A program made the translations under genes and the position numbers. From Nonomuraea cavernae (lineage in GTDB: Bacteria; Actinomycetota; Actinomycetes; Streptosporangiales; Streptosporangiaceae), in contig NZ_BMNH01000002.1 of assembly GCF_014646355.1 (NCBI RefSeq), positions 186,001 to 250,000 on the forward strand: a stretch of 64,000 nt of DNA, in the 5' to 3' direction. The notes beneath the pieces are model-generated. The model was not told the origin of the DNA. It was given only the letters and a program-made list of their open reading frames with translations, and ran no database searches. This document shows, piece by piece, positions 41,221 to 48,282 of this stretch (the first letter of the stretch is position 1; every line of letters starts with the position of its first letter).

Positions 41221-41874
41221 ATGCGGGTGCTCGTCGTGGAGGACGAGGAGGAGCTGGCCGACGCCGTCGCGCGGGGCCTGCGGCTGCACGCCATGGCGGT
41301 CGACGTCGTGTACGACGGGCAGGAGGCCCTGGAGCTGGCCGGCTACGTCGACTACGACGTCGTCGTCCTGGACCGCGACCTGCCCGAGGTGCACGGCGAC
41401 GACGTGTGCGCCGAGCTGGCCTGCGCCGCGCCGGCCAGCCGGATCCTCATGCTGACGGCGGCCGGGCGGGTGAGCGAGCGGGTCGGCGGGCTGTCGCTGG
41501 GCGCGGACGACTATCTGGTCAAGCCGTTCGTGTTCGCCGAACTGGTGGCCCGGATCCGGACGCTGGCCCGCCGTTCCCCCCGGGCGCGGCCGGCCGCGCT
41601 GGAGCGGGCCGGGATCAGGCTCGACCCCGGCCGCCGCACGGTGACCCGCGACGGGCGGCAGATCACCCTGAACCGCAAGGAGTTCGACGTGCTGCGCGAG
41701 CTGCTGCGCGCCGACGGCCGCCTGGTCGCCTCGGCGGAGCTGCGCAGAAGCGCGTGGGACGAGTACGCCGACCCCGCCAGCGGCGTGCTGCGCGTCACCC
41801 TCACCTCGCTGCGCAAGAAGCTCGGCGCACCCACGGTGATCGAGAACGTGCCCGGCCGCGGATACCGGTTGTGA
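41221..41874 (+). CDS. OmpR-type response regulator
   Basis: Response regulator of 217 aa. The receiver has the acidic cluster EDEEE near 8-11, phosphoacceptor Asp51 in VVLDRDLP, Thr near 79 in MLTAAG and Lys101 in LVKPF. The winged-helix output domain covers about 125-217 and ends VPGRGYRL. It overlaps the kinase gene start by four bases. The divergent lipoprotein/ABC operon is the probable target from the 154-base shared promoter region. Confidence 0.95.
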   Translation: MRVLVVEDEEELADAVARGLRLHAMAVDVVYDGQEALELAGYVDYDVVVLDRDLPEVHGDDVCAELACAAPASRILMLTAAGRVSERVGGLSLGADDYLVKPFVFAELVARIRTLARRSPRARPAALERAGIRLDPGRRTVTRDGRQITLNRKEFDVLRELLRADGRLVASAELRRSAWDEYADPASGVLRVTLTSLRKKLGAPTVIENVPGRGYRL

Positions 41875-43064
41875 GACGCGTCGCGCCGCCGTGGAAGAGG
41901 CTGGGCCTGCGGATGCGGCTCACCCTCCTGTACGGCGGCCTGTTCTTCGTGGCCGGCTCGCTGCTGCTGTGGTCGACCTACCTGCTGACCGGGCGGGCAC
42001 TCAACGAGCGGTTCGCGGTCAAGTCGACGGTGATCGGCCCGGCGGCCTCTCCGGGAGCCGGCGGCTCGCCCCTCCAGCACGACGTCATGTTCCGGCAGCT
42101 GGAGACGGACGTCCGACAGCGGGCCGACGGCGTGCTCGACGAGATGCTGCGCTCCTCCGTGGTCATCATGGTGCTGATCGGGATCGTGGCGGTGGTCCTG
42201 GGCTATCTCGTGGCCGACCGGGCGCTGCGCCCCCTCGACCGGGTGACCGACACGGCGCGGCGGCTGTCGGAGAGCACGCTGCACGAGCGGATCGCGCTGA
42301 ACGGCCCGCCGGACGAGGTCAAACGGCTGGCCGACACGTTCGACGCGATGCTGGACCGGCTGCACCGGGTGTTCGACGGTCAGCGGCGGTTCATCGCCAA
42401 CGCCTCCCACGAGCTGCGCACCCCGCTGGCGATCAACCGTACGGTGCTGGAGGTGTCGCTGGAGGAACCCGAGGCGTCGCCGGATCTGAAGGCGCTGGCG
42501 CGGGCGCTGCTGGGCACCAACGCCCGCTACGAACGGCTCATCGAGGGGCTGCTGCTGCTGGCCGAGTCGGAGCAGGAGCTCGCCGTGCACCGGACCGTCG
42601 ACGCCGAGCAGGTCGTACGGGCCGCGCTGGAACAACTCGACCCGCATCCCCGCAGGCGGCGGCTCACCCTGCGCGACGACCTGCGGCCGGCCCTCGTCGT
42701 GGGCGACCCGCTGCTGCTGGAGCGGTGCGTGTTCAACCTGCTGGAGAACGCGGTCAAGTACAACGTGCGCGACGGCGAGGTGACGGTGAGCCTGCGCCTG
42801 GACGGCGACGACGCGATCCTGACCGTGGACAACACCGGCCATCCCGTCCCGGCGTACGAGGTGGAGGATCTGTTCGAGCCGTTCCGGCGGCTGCAGGGCG
42901 ACCGGGTGCGGTCGGCGCGCGGCTCCGGGCTCGGCCTGTCGATCGTGCGCGCGATCGTCGACGCGCACGGCGGCGCGGTCACCGCCCGGGCGCGCCCGGC
43001 GGGCGGGCTGAGCGTCACCGTACGGCTGCCGGGGGCCGGGCGCGACGGGGTGACCGTGTCCTGA
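41871..43064 (+). CDS. Sensor histidine kinase, EnvZ/BaeS type
   Basis: Membrane kinase of 397 aa. Two membrane helices (about 18-40 and 95-118) enclose a short extracellular domain, then HAMP (about 118-170), the HisKA box NASHELRTPLAINR near 179-192 and HATPase with the N-box NLLENAVKYNV near 288, GSGLGLSIVRAI near 352. The small extracellular loop suggests it senses the membrane itself or a partner such as the divergent lipoprotein. GTG at 41871 overlaps the regulator stop. Confidence 0.93.
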   Translation: MRRVAPPWKRLGLRMRLTLLYGGLFFVAGSLLLWSTYLLTGRALNERFAVKSTVIGPAASPGAGGSPLQHDVMFRQLETDVRQRADGVLDEMLRSSVVIMVLIGIVAVVLGYLVADRALRPLDRVTDTARRLSESTLHERIALNGPPDEVKRLADTFDAMLDRLHRVFDGQRRFIANASHELRTPLAINRTVLEVSLEEPEASPDLKALARALLGTNARYERLIEGLLLLAESEQELAVHRTVDAEQVVRAALEQLDPHPRRRRLTLRDDLRPALVVGDPLLLERCVFNLLENAVKYNVRDGEVTVSLRLDGDDAILTVDNTGHPVPAYEVEDLFEPFRRLQGDRVRSARGSGLGLSIVRAIVDAHGGAVTARARPAGGLSVTVRLPGAGRDGVTVS

Positions 43065-43095
43065 GCTGCGGGCGGGCGCGTGAGAAGCTGGGCGG

Positions 43096-43692
43096 GTGCT
43101 TCCCCCGATCGACGAGCTGCGCGAGCTGATCAGCGCCAACCTGACCGCCTTCGACCGCAGGCAGGTGCCGCCCGCCGAGGGGGTCCGCCGCGCCGCCGTC
43201 ACCGTGTGCGTGCTCGAGGACCCCGATCGCCGGCCGTACACGATCCTCATCAGGCGCGCGCCGCACGGCCGCAACCCCGGGCAGTGGGCGCTGCCCGGAG
43301 GCCGGCTCGACGACGGCGAGCAGCCGGTCGAGGCGGCGCTGCGGGAGCTGGCCGAGGAGACCGCGGTCACCGGGGTCGAGGTGACGGGGCTGCTCGACGA
43401 CTTCGTCACCGACTCGGGGTTCGTCATCACGCCGGTGGTGGCCTTCGGCGGCAGGCAGCGACCGGTGCCCGACCCGCGCGAGGTGGCGTCGGTGCACGAC
43501 GTGCCGCTGGAGTGGTTCCTGGCGCCGGGGGTGCCGCGCTGGCGAGGCGAGCTGCTGCAGATGCCGCTCGGGCCGTCGATCGTCATCCACGCGCCCACCG
43601 GGGCGATTTTGTGGCAGTTCGCCGAGGTCGCGTTGCGTGGCCGTGAGCTGCGGGTCTTCGACGTGGTCCAGCCGCACTGGACCAGAACGTGA
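43096..43692 (+). CDS. NUDIX hydrolase
   Basis: NUDIX protein of 198 aa. The box runs GGRLDDGEQPVEAALRELAEE then TAV near 69-92 and matches GX5EX7REUXEEXGU except that the last Gly is Ala. The metal-binding Glu residues are intact. The region RRAPHGRNPGQWALPGG before it resembles CoA- or ADP-sugar-type NUDIX enzymes; the substrate is unknown. The start is GTG at 43096, 31 bases after the kinase stop, so it could be read through from the two-component operon. Confidence 0.88.
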   Translation: MLPPIDELRELISANLTAFDRRQVPPAEGVRRAAVTVCVLEDPDRRPYTILIRRAPHGRNPGQWALPGGRLDDGEQPVEAALRELAEETAVTGVEVTGLLDDFVTDSGFVITPVVAFGGRQRPVPDPREVASVHDVPLEWFLAPGVPRWRGELLQMPLGPSIVIHAPTGAILWQFAEVALRGRELRVFDVVQPHWTRT

Positions 43693-43736
43693 CCGATTCT
43701 TTGGGGCAGGTGGAATACGGCCTGCCGGATGTCCGT

Positions 43737-43742
43737 TAGAGT
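43737..43742 (+). promoter_or_regulatory. Candidate -10 element TAGAGT
   Basis: TAnnnT-type hexamer just five bases before the RNA candidate. A -35 match near 43714 is weak. Confidence 0.4.
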
Positions 43743-43747
43743 CGAAT

Positions 43748-43870
43748 GGCCGATGTGGTCTGTGTCCCCCGGGCCGCAAATTACCGCCTTCACGGAATAC
43801 CGTTCGGCTGGAGCCGTGTTGTGCATCTCGCCGAGGAGGCGACCGCCACATCGGCCTTAACGTGTTTTTT
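43748..43870 (+). ncRNA. Candidate structured RNA (or attenuating leader) before plsC
   Basis: A perfect 11-bp closing helix, GGCCGATGTGG (43748-43758) with CCACATCGGCC (43846-43856), encloses three hairpins: ACGG-AATA-CCGT (43792-43803), CGGC-TGGA-GCCG (43805-43816) and TCGCC-GAGGA-GGCGA (43828-43842). A run of six T ends at 43870, which is unusual in this GC-rich DNA. It matches no riboswitch, SRP, 6S or 6C pattern that I recognise. It could be a separate small RNA or a regulatory leader of plsC. Confidence 0.5.
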
Positions 43871-43871
43871 G

Positions 43872-43907
43872 TAGGCGCTCCGGTCCCAGCCGGGGCGCCT
43901 GCTTTAT
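43872..43907 (+). terminator. Terminator-like hairpin before plsC
   Basis: AGGCGCTCCGG pairs with CCGGGGCGCCT (one G-T pair), loop TCCCAG, followed by GCTTTAT. It comes directly after the T-run of the RNA candidate and 35 bases before the plsC start, so it can end the RNA or attenuate plsC. Confidence 0.55.
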
Positions 43908-43941
43908 GGTGGGGTGGCCGACCAACGATCATCAGGAGCGC

Positions 43942-44604
43942 ATGTTGCTGTACCAAGTGGTCAAGTTCGCCGCCACGCCGCTCGCGCATGTGATGTGCCG
44001 CCCGCACATCTCCGGCGCGACGCACGTGCCTCGGACGGGGCCGGCCATCCTGGCCGCCAACCACCTCTCGGTGCTCGACTCGTTCCTGCTTCCCGCGCTG
44101 TTGCCACGCCACGTCACGTTCGCCGCCAAGAACGAGTACTTCTCCGGCAACCCGGTCTCCGGCTGGTTCATGCGGCTCGGCGGCAGCCTGCCCACCGACC
44201 GCGACAGCGCGCACGCCGCGCAGTCGATGCTGGACGCCGCCGCCGACCTGCTGGAGCGGGGTGAGCTGTTCGGCATCCATCCCGAGGGCACCCGCTCCCC
44301 CGACGGCCGCCTCTACCGCGGCAAGATCGGCGTGGCCTGGCTGGCGCTCAAGACCGGCGCGCCGGTGCTGCCGGTCGCGCTCTCCGGCACCGAGAAGGTG
44401 CTGCCCGTGGGCGCCAAGGTGCCGCGCCCGGCCAGCATCGGCATCCGCATCGGCGCGCCGCTGACGTTCAAGGGCGACCACGCCAACGCTCGCGACCGGC
44501 GGCGCGTCACCGACGAGATCATGTCGGCGATCCAGAAGGAGTCCGGGCAGGAGTACGTGCCCACCTACGCCGCCAGCTTCAAAGCCGCCAGCGGCATGTC
44601 CTGA
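43942..44604 (+). CDS. plsC: 1-acyl-sn-glycerol-3-phosphate acyltransferase
   Basis: PlsC-family enzyme of 220 aa that adds the second acyl chain to lysophosphatidic acid at the membrane. Motif I NHLSVLD (HX4D) lies near 40-46, motif II-like AKNEYFSG near 64, motif III HPEGTRSPDG near 106 and motif IV VLPVALSG near 140. ATG at 43942 has AGGAGCG in front, preferred over an upstream extension. The 5' region carries a structured RNA candidate and a terminator-like hairpin, which could regulate it. Confidence 0.9.
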   Translation: MLLYQVVKFAATPLAHVMCRPHISGATHVPRTGPAILAANHLSVLDSFLLPALLPRHVTFAAKNEYFSGNPVSGWFMRLGGSLPTDRDSAHAAQSMLDAAADLLERGELFGIHPEGTRSPDGRLYRGKIGVAWLALKTGAPVLPVALSGTEKVLPVGAKVPRPASIGIRIGAPLTFKGDHANARDRRRVTDEIMSAIQKESGQEYVPTYAASFKAASGMS

Positions 44605-44668
44605 TTCGTCCCCGCTAAGCTCGGGGACCCATCCGAGGAAACGCTGCCGACGACCAGGGGGCTGACCA

Positions 44669-46270
44669 GTGGCGCGTGGCCGCACCATCGCAATCGTGTC
44701 CGGCGTCTCCCTGCTGGTGGCGGGCGCCGCCGGCGGGGGCGCCTACTACCTGCTGCACACCCGGGGCACTCCCGCCGAGACCGCGCAGCGGTTCGCCGCC
44801 GCCTGGCAGGCCGGTGACAAGCCGGCCATGACCGCCGAGCTCGCCACCCCGCAGCCGCTGACCGCCTACGACCAGATGCGCACCGGCCTGGGCGTCGAGT
44901 CGACCACCGTCGAGCTCGGCCAGGTCAGCCCGGGCGACGACCGGGCCACCGTCCCCTACACCGCCACCGTCAAGCTGAAGAACGTCGGCGAGTGGACCTA
45001 CCAGGGAAGGCTCGACCTGACCGTGGCCGACCGCGCCTGGAAGGTCGCCTGGACACCCGCGACCCTGCACCCGTCACTGACCTCGGGCGCGTCGTTCGCG
45101 CTGAAGACGCGCTGGCCGGACCGGGCCGAGATCACCGACGCCGGCGGCGAGCGCATCGACACCGGCGCCGTCGGCGGGTCGGTCCAGCAGCTCGTCGGCT
45201 ACCTGGACAAGGCGACCAAGAAGGACGTGGGCAAACTCGGCGCCGCCTACAAGACCGGCCAGGCGGTCGGGCGCGGCGGGCTGCAGGAGACCTTCGAGAA
45301 GCGGCTGGCCGGCACTCCGACCACCGAGATCCAGGCCGGCGGCAAGACGCTCGCGACCATCGCCGGCACCGACGGCGAACCCGTGCGCACCACCCTCGAC
45401 GCCGCCACCCAGGCCGCCGCGGTCGCCGCCGTCAAGGACGTCGACAAGCCCACCTCCCTGGTCGCCATCAGACCGAGCACGGGCGAGATCCTGTCCGTGG
45501 TCAACAACCAGGGCGGCTTCAACCGGGCGCTGGACGGCCGCTACCCGCCCGGGTCGACGTTCAAGGCCGTCACCGCCATCGGGCTACTGGCCGCCGGGCT
45601 GTCGCCCAAGGACACGGTCACCTGCCCGCAGTACGCGACCGTGGGCGGCCTGAAGATCCGCAACTCCGAGAAGGAGCACTTCGGGTCGCTGTCGTTCCTC
45701 GACTCCTTCGCCCACTCGTGCAACACCACGTTCGCCCCGCTGGCCAAGCAGCACCTCGGCGCCGCCAAGCTGCTGGAGACGGCCGAGCAGGTCGGCTTCA
45801 ACCAGCCGCTGAACATCGGCGTGCCCGCCACCAAGGCGAGCTTCCCCCGCGCCCAGTCCGACGCCGAGCTGGCCGCCGAGGCGTTCGGGCAGGCCCGGAT
45901 CACCGCCAGCCCGCTCTCGATGGCGTCGGTCGCCGCGGCCATCGCCGACGGCACCTGGCGGCCGCCCACCCTGGTGCCCGACCTGAAGCAGAAGGCCGGC
46001 GAGCAACCGCTGCCCGACGGGGTCAAGTCGGGGCTGCACGCCATGATGGCCGCCGTCGTCACCAAGGGCACCGCCAAGTCCGCCGGCCTGCCGGCCGGCA
46101 CCCGTGGCAAGACGGGCACCGCCGAGTACGGCACCGGCGAGAAGCTCGACTCGCACGCCTGGTTCATGGGCTTCAAGGGTGACGTCGCGTTCGCGGTCGT
46201 GGTGGAAGGCGGCGGCGGGGGCGGCAAGGTGGCCGCCCCCATCGCGGCCGCCTTCCTCCGCGGCCTCTGA
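44669..46270 (+). CDS. Penicillin-binding transpeptidase with MecA-type N-terminal domain
   Basis: Class B-type penicillin-binding protein of 533 aa. One N-terminal membrane helix (about 7-28), an NTF2-like MecA N-terminal domain (about 35-145), a dimerisation segment, and the transpeptidase domain (about 250-530) with SxxK in PGSTFKA near 291-297, SxN in HSCNTT near 352 and KTGT in RGKTGTAEYG near 473. It crosslinks peptidoglycan outside the membrane. The NTF2-like domain is that of PBP2a-like and ancestral actinobacterial PBPs. The start is GTG at 44669. Confidence 0.93.
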   Translation: MARGRTIAIVSGVSLLVAGAAGGGAYYLLHTRGTPAETAQRFAAAWQAGDKPAMTAELATPQPLTAYDQMRTGLGVESTTVELGQVSPGDDRATVPYTATVKLKNVGEWTYQGRLDLTVADRAWKVAWTPATLHPSLTSGASFALKTRWPDRAEITDAGGERIDTGAVGGSVQQLVGYLDKATKKDVGKLGAAYKTGQAVGRGGLQETFEKRLAGTPTTEIQAGGKTLATIAGTDGEPVRTTLDAATQAAAVAAVKDVDKPTSLVAIRPSTGEILSVVNNQGGFNRALDGRYPPGSTFKAVTAIGLLAAGLSPKDTVTCPQYATVGGLKIRNSEKEHFGSLSFLDSFAHSCNTTFAPLAKQHLGAAKLLETAEQVGFNQPLNIGVPATKASFPRAQSDAELAAEAFGQARITASPLSMASVAAAIADGTWRPPTLVPDLKQKAGEQPLPDGVKSGLHAMMAAVVTKGTAKSAGLPAGTRGKTGTAEYGTGEKLDSHAWFMGFKGDVAFAVVVEGGGGGGKVAAPIAAAFLRGL

Positions 46271-46350
46271 CGCCTCACCGCGTCCCCTTCGACCTCGGGG
46301 CGGCCTGACTCGGGCCGGACGAACGGCGGCACGCGGGGTGATGACGGTCG

Positions 46351-46623
46351 TCAGAGGGACGCGGCCAGGGTGGCCGCCTCGTGCTGGAGAACCATGATCA
46401 GGAGTGTGGCGACCAAGGTCGCGATGAGCAGCCAGCTGATCAGGATGATGATGGTGGAGCGGCGCGGCCCACGCCTGCCGCCACCGTCGGCGCCGTCCCT
46501 GGCCTCGCTGCGGCGCACTCGCTCGTTGAACGACTCCAGCCGGGCGACGAGCCGGGGGTCGTCATCGACCAGATGCCGCTCGATCTGCGCGAGCATCCGC
46601 TCCTCATCCTGCGACCAGGCCAT
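46351..46623 (-). CDS. DUF3040 domain protein
   Basis: Small membrane protein of 90 aa. The N-terminus WSQDEERMLAQIERHLVDDDPRLVARLES matches DUF3040 (split at DDD), followed by a basic linker and one membrane helix (about 60-82). Function unknown; in actinomycetes such genes often lie near cell-division genes, which is not seen here. ATG at 46623 opens the conserved motif. It converges on the penicillin-binding protein gene. Confidence 0.85.
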   Translation of the reverse strand: MAWSQDEERMLAQIERHLVDDDPRLVARLESFNERVRRSEARDGADGGGRRGPRRSTIIILISWLLIATLVATLLIMVLQHEAATLAASL

Positions 46624-46732
46624 AGACGCACCTCCGGAACGCAAGCTCTGTCCGGGTTTCCTGCCCAACCCTGAAGATCATTAGCCCCCGCCTGGGCAGG
46701 TAATTGCCGTCACTTTGCGTTTGCGATCATCA

Positions 46733-46748
46733 TCGAACCTTTGTTCTA
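46733..46748. promoter_or_regulatory. LexA/SOS box TCGAAC-N4-GTTCTA
   Basis: Matches the actinobacterial SOS consensus TCGAAC-N4-GTTCGA at eleven of twelve positions. It ends eight bases before the radical SAM start codon, so the transcript should be DNA-damage inducible. Confidence 0.8.
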
Positions 46749-46756
46749 ATCATGGG

Positions 46757-47794
46757 ATGCGCTGGGACAACCTGCGCCTGACCGCCACCGGCGACCAGGC
46801 CGATCCGGCCGTGCCGCTGTTCTCCGGCGGCGCGGTCACCCGCACCTTCGACACCCCCGAGTTCAGGGGCATGACCTTCTACGAGATCCGGGCTCGCTCG
46901 ATCATCAACCGGGTTCCGGCGGCCAGCCAGGTCCCGTTCACCCATACGATCAACCCCTACCGGGGCTGCGGGCACCGGTGCGTCTACTGCTTCGCCCGCA
47001 AATCGCACGAATACCTCGACCTCGACGCCGGAGCCGACTTCGACTCCAAGATCGTCGTCAAGGTCAACGCGGCCGAGCTCGCCCGCAGGGAGCTCGCCGC
47101 GCCCCGCTGGCAGGGCGGCCACGTGGCGATGGGCGCCAACGTCGACTGTTACCAGCGCGCCGAGGGCCGCTACCGCCTGATGCGCGGCATCCTGGCCGCG
47201 CTGCGCGACGCCGCCAACCCGTTCTCCATCCTCACCAAGGGCACCCTCATCCTGCGCGACCTCGACCTGCTCACCGAGGCGGCCGAGGTCACCGAGGTCG
47301 GCGCCAACGTGTCGGCGGGCTTCCTCGACCCCGACGTCTGGCGCGCGGTCGAGCCCGGCACCCCCGCCCCGCACCGGCGGCTGGAGGTGTGCGCCACGCT
47401 CAACGACCACGGCATCGGCTGCGGTGTGCTGATGGCGCCGATCCTGCCCTACCTCACCGACTCCCCCGCCCAGCTGGCGCGCACGGTCAGGGAGATCGCC
47501 GCGTCCGGCGCCACCCACATCGCGCCGATCGTGCTGCACCTGCGTCCGGGGGCGCGCGAGTGGTGGCTGGCGTGGCTCGCGCGCGAGCACCCACGACTGG
47601 TGCCGCGCTATCTCGAGCTGTACGGCAGAGGCGCCTACGCGCCCAAGGCCTACCAGGAGCGCGTCACCGGCCAGGTCAAGGAGCTGGCCGCGCGCCACGG
47701 CGTCGGCCGGGCGTCCCCGGCCCGGGCCAGGCGGCTGCCGTCCCGGCCCGCCGGTCGACAGCGGCCCCAGCCGCAACAACTGACCCTGCTGTGA
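46757..47794 (+). CDS. Rv2578c-family radical SAM protein
   Basis: Radical SAM enzyme of 345 aa. The cluster motif CGHRCVYC (CX3CX2C) lies near 74-81, in the context INPYRGCGHRCVYCFARKSH (20 residues). Later segments HVAMGANVDCYQ, ILTKGTL and APILPYLTDS are characteristic of the Rv2578c/SplB-like family. The substrate is unknown. ATG at 46757 is preferred; the LexA box ends just upstream, leaving no room for a normal leader, so the mRNA may be leaderless. The mycobacterial orthologue is, to my knowledge, in the LexA regulon. Confidence 0.93.
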   Translation: MRWDNLRLTATGDQADPAVPLFSGGAVTRTFDTPEFRGMTFYEIRARSIINRVPAASQVPFTHTINPYRGCGHRCVYCFARKSHEYLDLDAGADFDSKIVVKVNAAELARRELAAPRWQGGHVAMGANVDCYQRAEGRYRLMRGILAALRDAANPFSILTKGTLILRDLDLLTEAAEVTEVGANVSAGFLDPDVWRAVEPGTPAPHRRLEVCATLNDHGIGCGVLMAPILPYLTDSPAQLARTVREIAASGATHIAPIVLHLRPGAREWWLAWLAREHPRLVPRYLELYGRGAYAPKAYQERVTGQVKELAARHGVGRASPARARRLPSRPAGRQRPQPQQLTLL

Positions 47795-47858
47795 CATTTC
47801 GGAGTGGTTATTGATGCTATGTCGGGTTTCAGTGTCAAACGGGTATTAAGCGGCTTAG

Positions 47859-47874
47859 TGTGCCGATCGGCACA
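47859..47874. promoter_or_regulatory. Perfect 16-bp palindrome before the 39-aa gene
   Basis: TGTGCCGATCGGCACA equals its reverse complement and ends 21 bases before the start codon. Operator or leader hairpin. Confidence 0.6.
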
Positions 47875-47895
47875 AGAATCCACACGGGGGAAACC

Positions 47896-48015
47896 ATGTC
47901 CGAGATCAAGAAGAAACCGTCCGCCAAGTCCGGCAAGGCCAAGAAGCAGGCGATGAAGGCGGATCGCCAGGCCAAGGAGATCAAGAAGGAAACCAGGAAG
48001 CCCGACGAGGCGTGA
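47896..48015 (+). CDS. 39-aa lysine-rich small protein
   Basis: ATG at 47896 opens 39 codons ending in GAC GAG GCG TGA. The peptide is very basic: about one third Lys, with repeated KK, KSGK and KADRQAKEIKK segments, no Cys and no hydrophobic stretch, compatible with a soluble nucleic-acid or ribosome binder. GGGGGAAACC precedes the ATG. An AT-richer upstream region with a perfect 16-bp palindrome and a 14-bp-stem terminator 12 bases after the stop bracket it, which argues for a real, separate gene. I recognise no family. Confidence 0.65.
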   Translation: MSEIKKKPSAKSGKAKKQAMKADRQAKEIKKETRKPDEA

Positions 48016-48027
48016 CCCGGTGACATG

Positions 48028-48062
48028 ACCGGACGGCCGGGCCGGCGTCCCGGCCGTCCGGT
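48028..48062 (+). terminator. Terminator of the small Lys-rich gene
   Basis: Perfect 14-bp stem (ACCGGACGGCCGGG with CCCGGCCGTCCGGT) and a seven-base loop. Confidence 0.75.
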
Positions 48063-48210
48063 TCACCCTGTTCGTCCCATGCCCGCCCGCACGTGGGCCC
48101 CGCGTCAGTCGCACATGCAACCTTAAGACCCTTTATGGCGTCTAATGATCATAGGTGGGGATAGCGCCACGGGGACTGACGGCGCACTCCATCTGAGCCA
48201 ATACGAAAGC

Positions 48211-48239
48211 GCCGGTGGCGAGAACGTCTCGCCACCGGC
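48211..48239 (+). other. Leader hairpin upstream of the glycosyltransferase gene
   Basis: Perfect 13-bp stem (GCCGGTGGCGAGA with TCTCGCCACCGGC) and an ACG loop, 43 bases before the GTG start. It is too far from any upstream gene to be its terminator and may act in the leader. The frame is open across it back to 48145, so a longer N-terminus cannot be fully excluded. Confidence 0.6.
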
Positions 48240-48282
48240 CATGTGTGTTGTGACACTCTCGCGACAAGGAGGGATCCCACAG

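Noticed and set aside
43748..43870. Identification of the RNA candidate as SRP RNA, 6S, 6C or a known riboswitch
   Set aside because: The conserved SRP tetraloop region, the C-rich loops of 6C and the cores of common riboswitches are not visible, so no family name is given.
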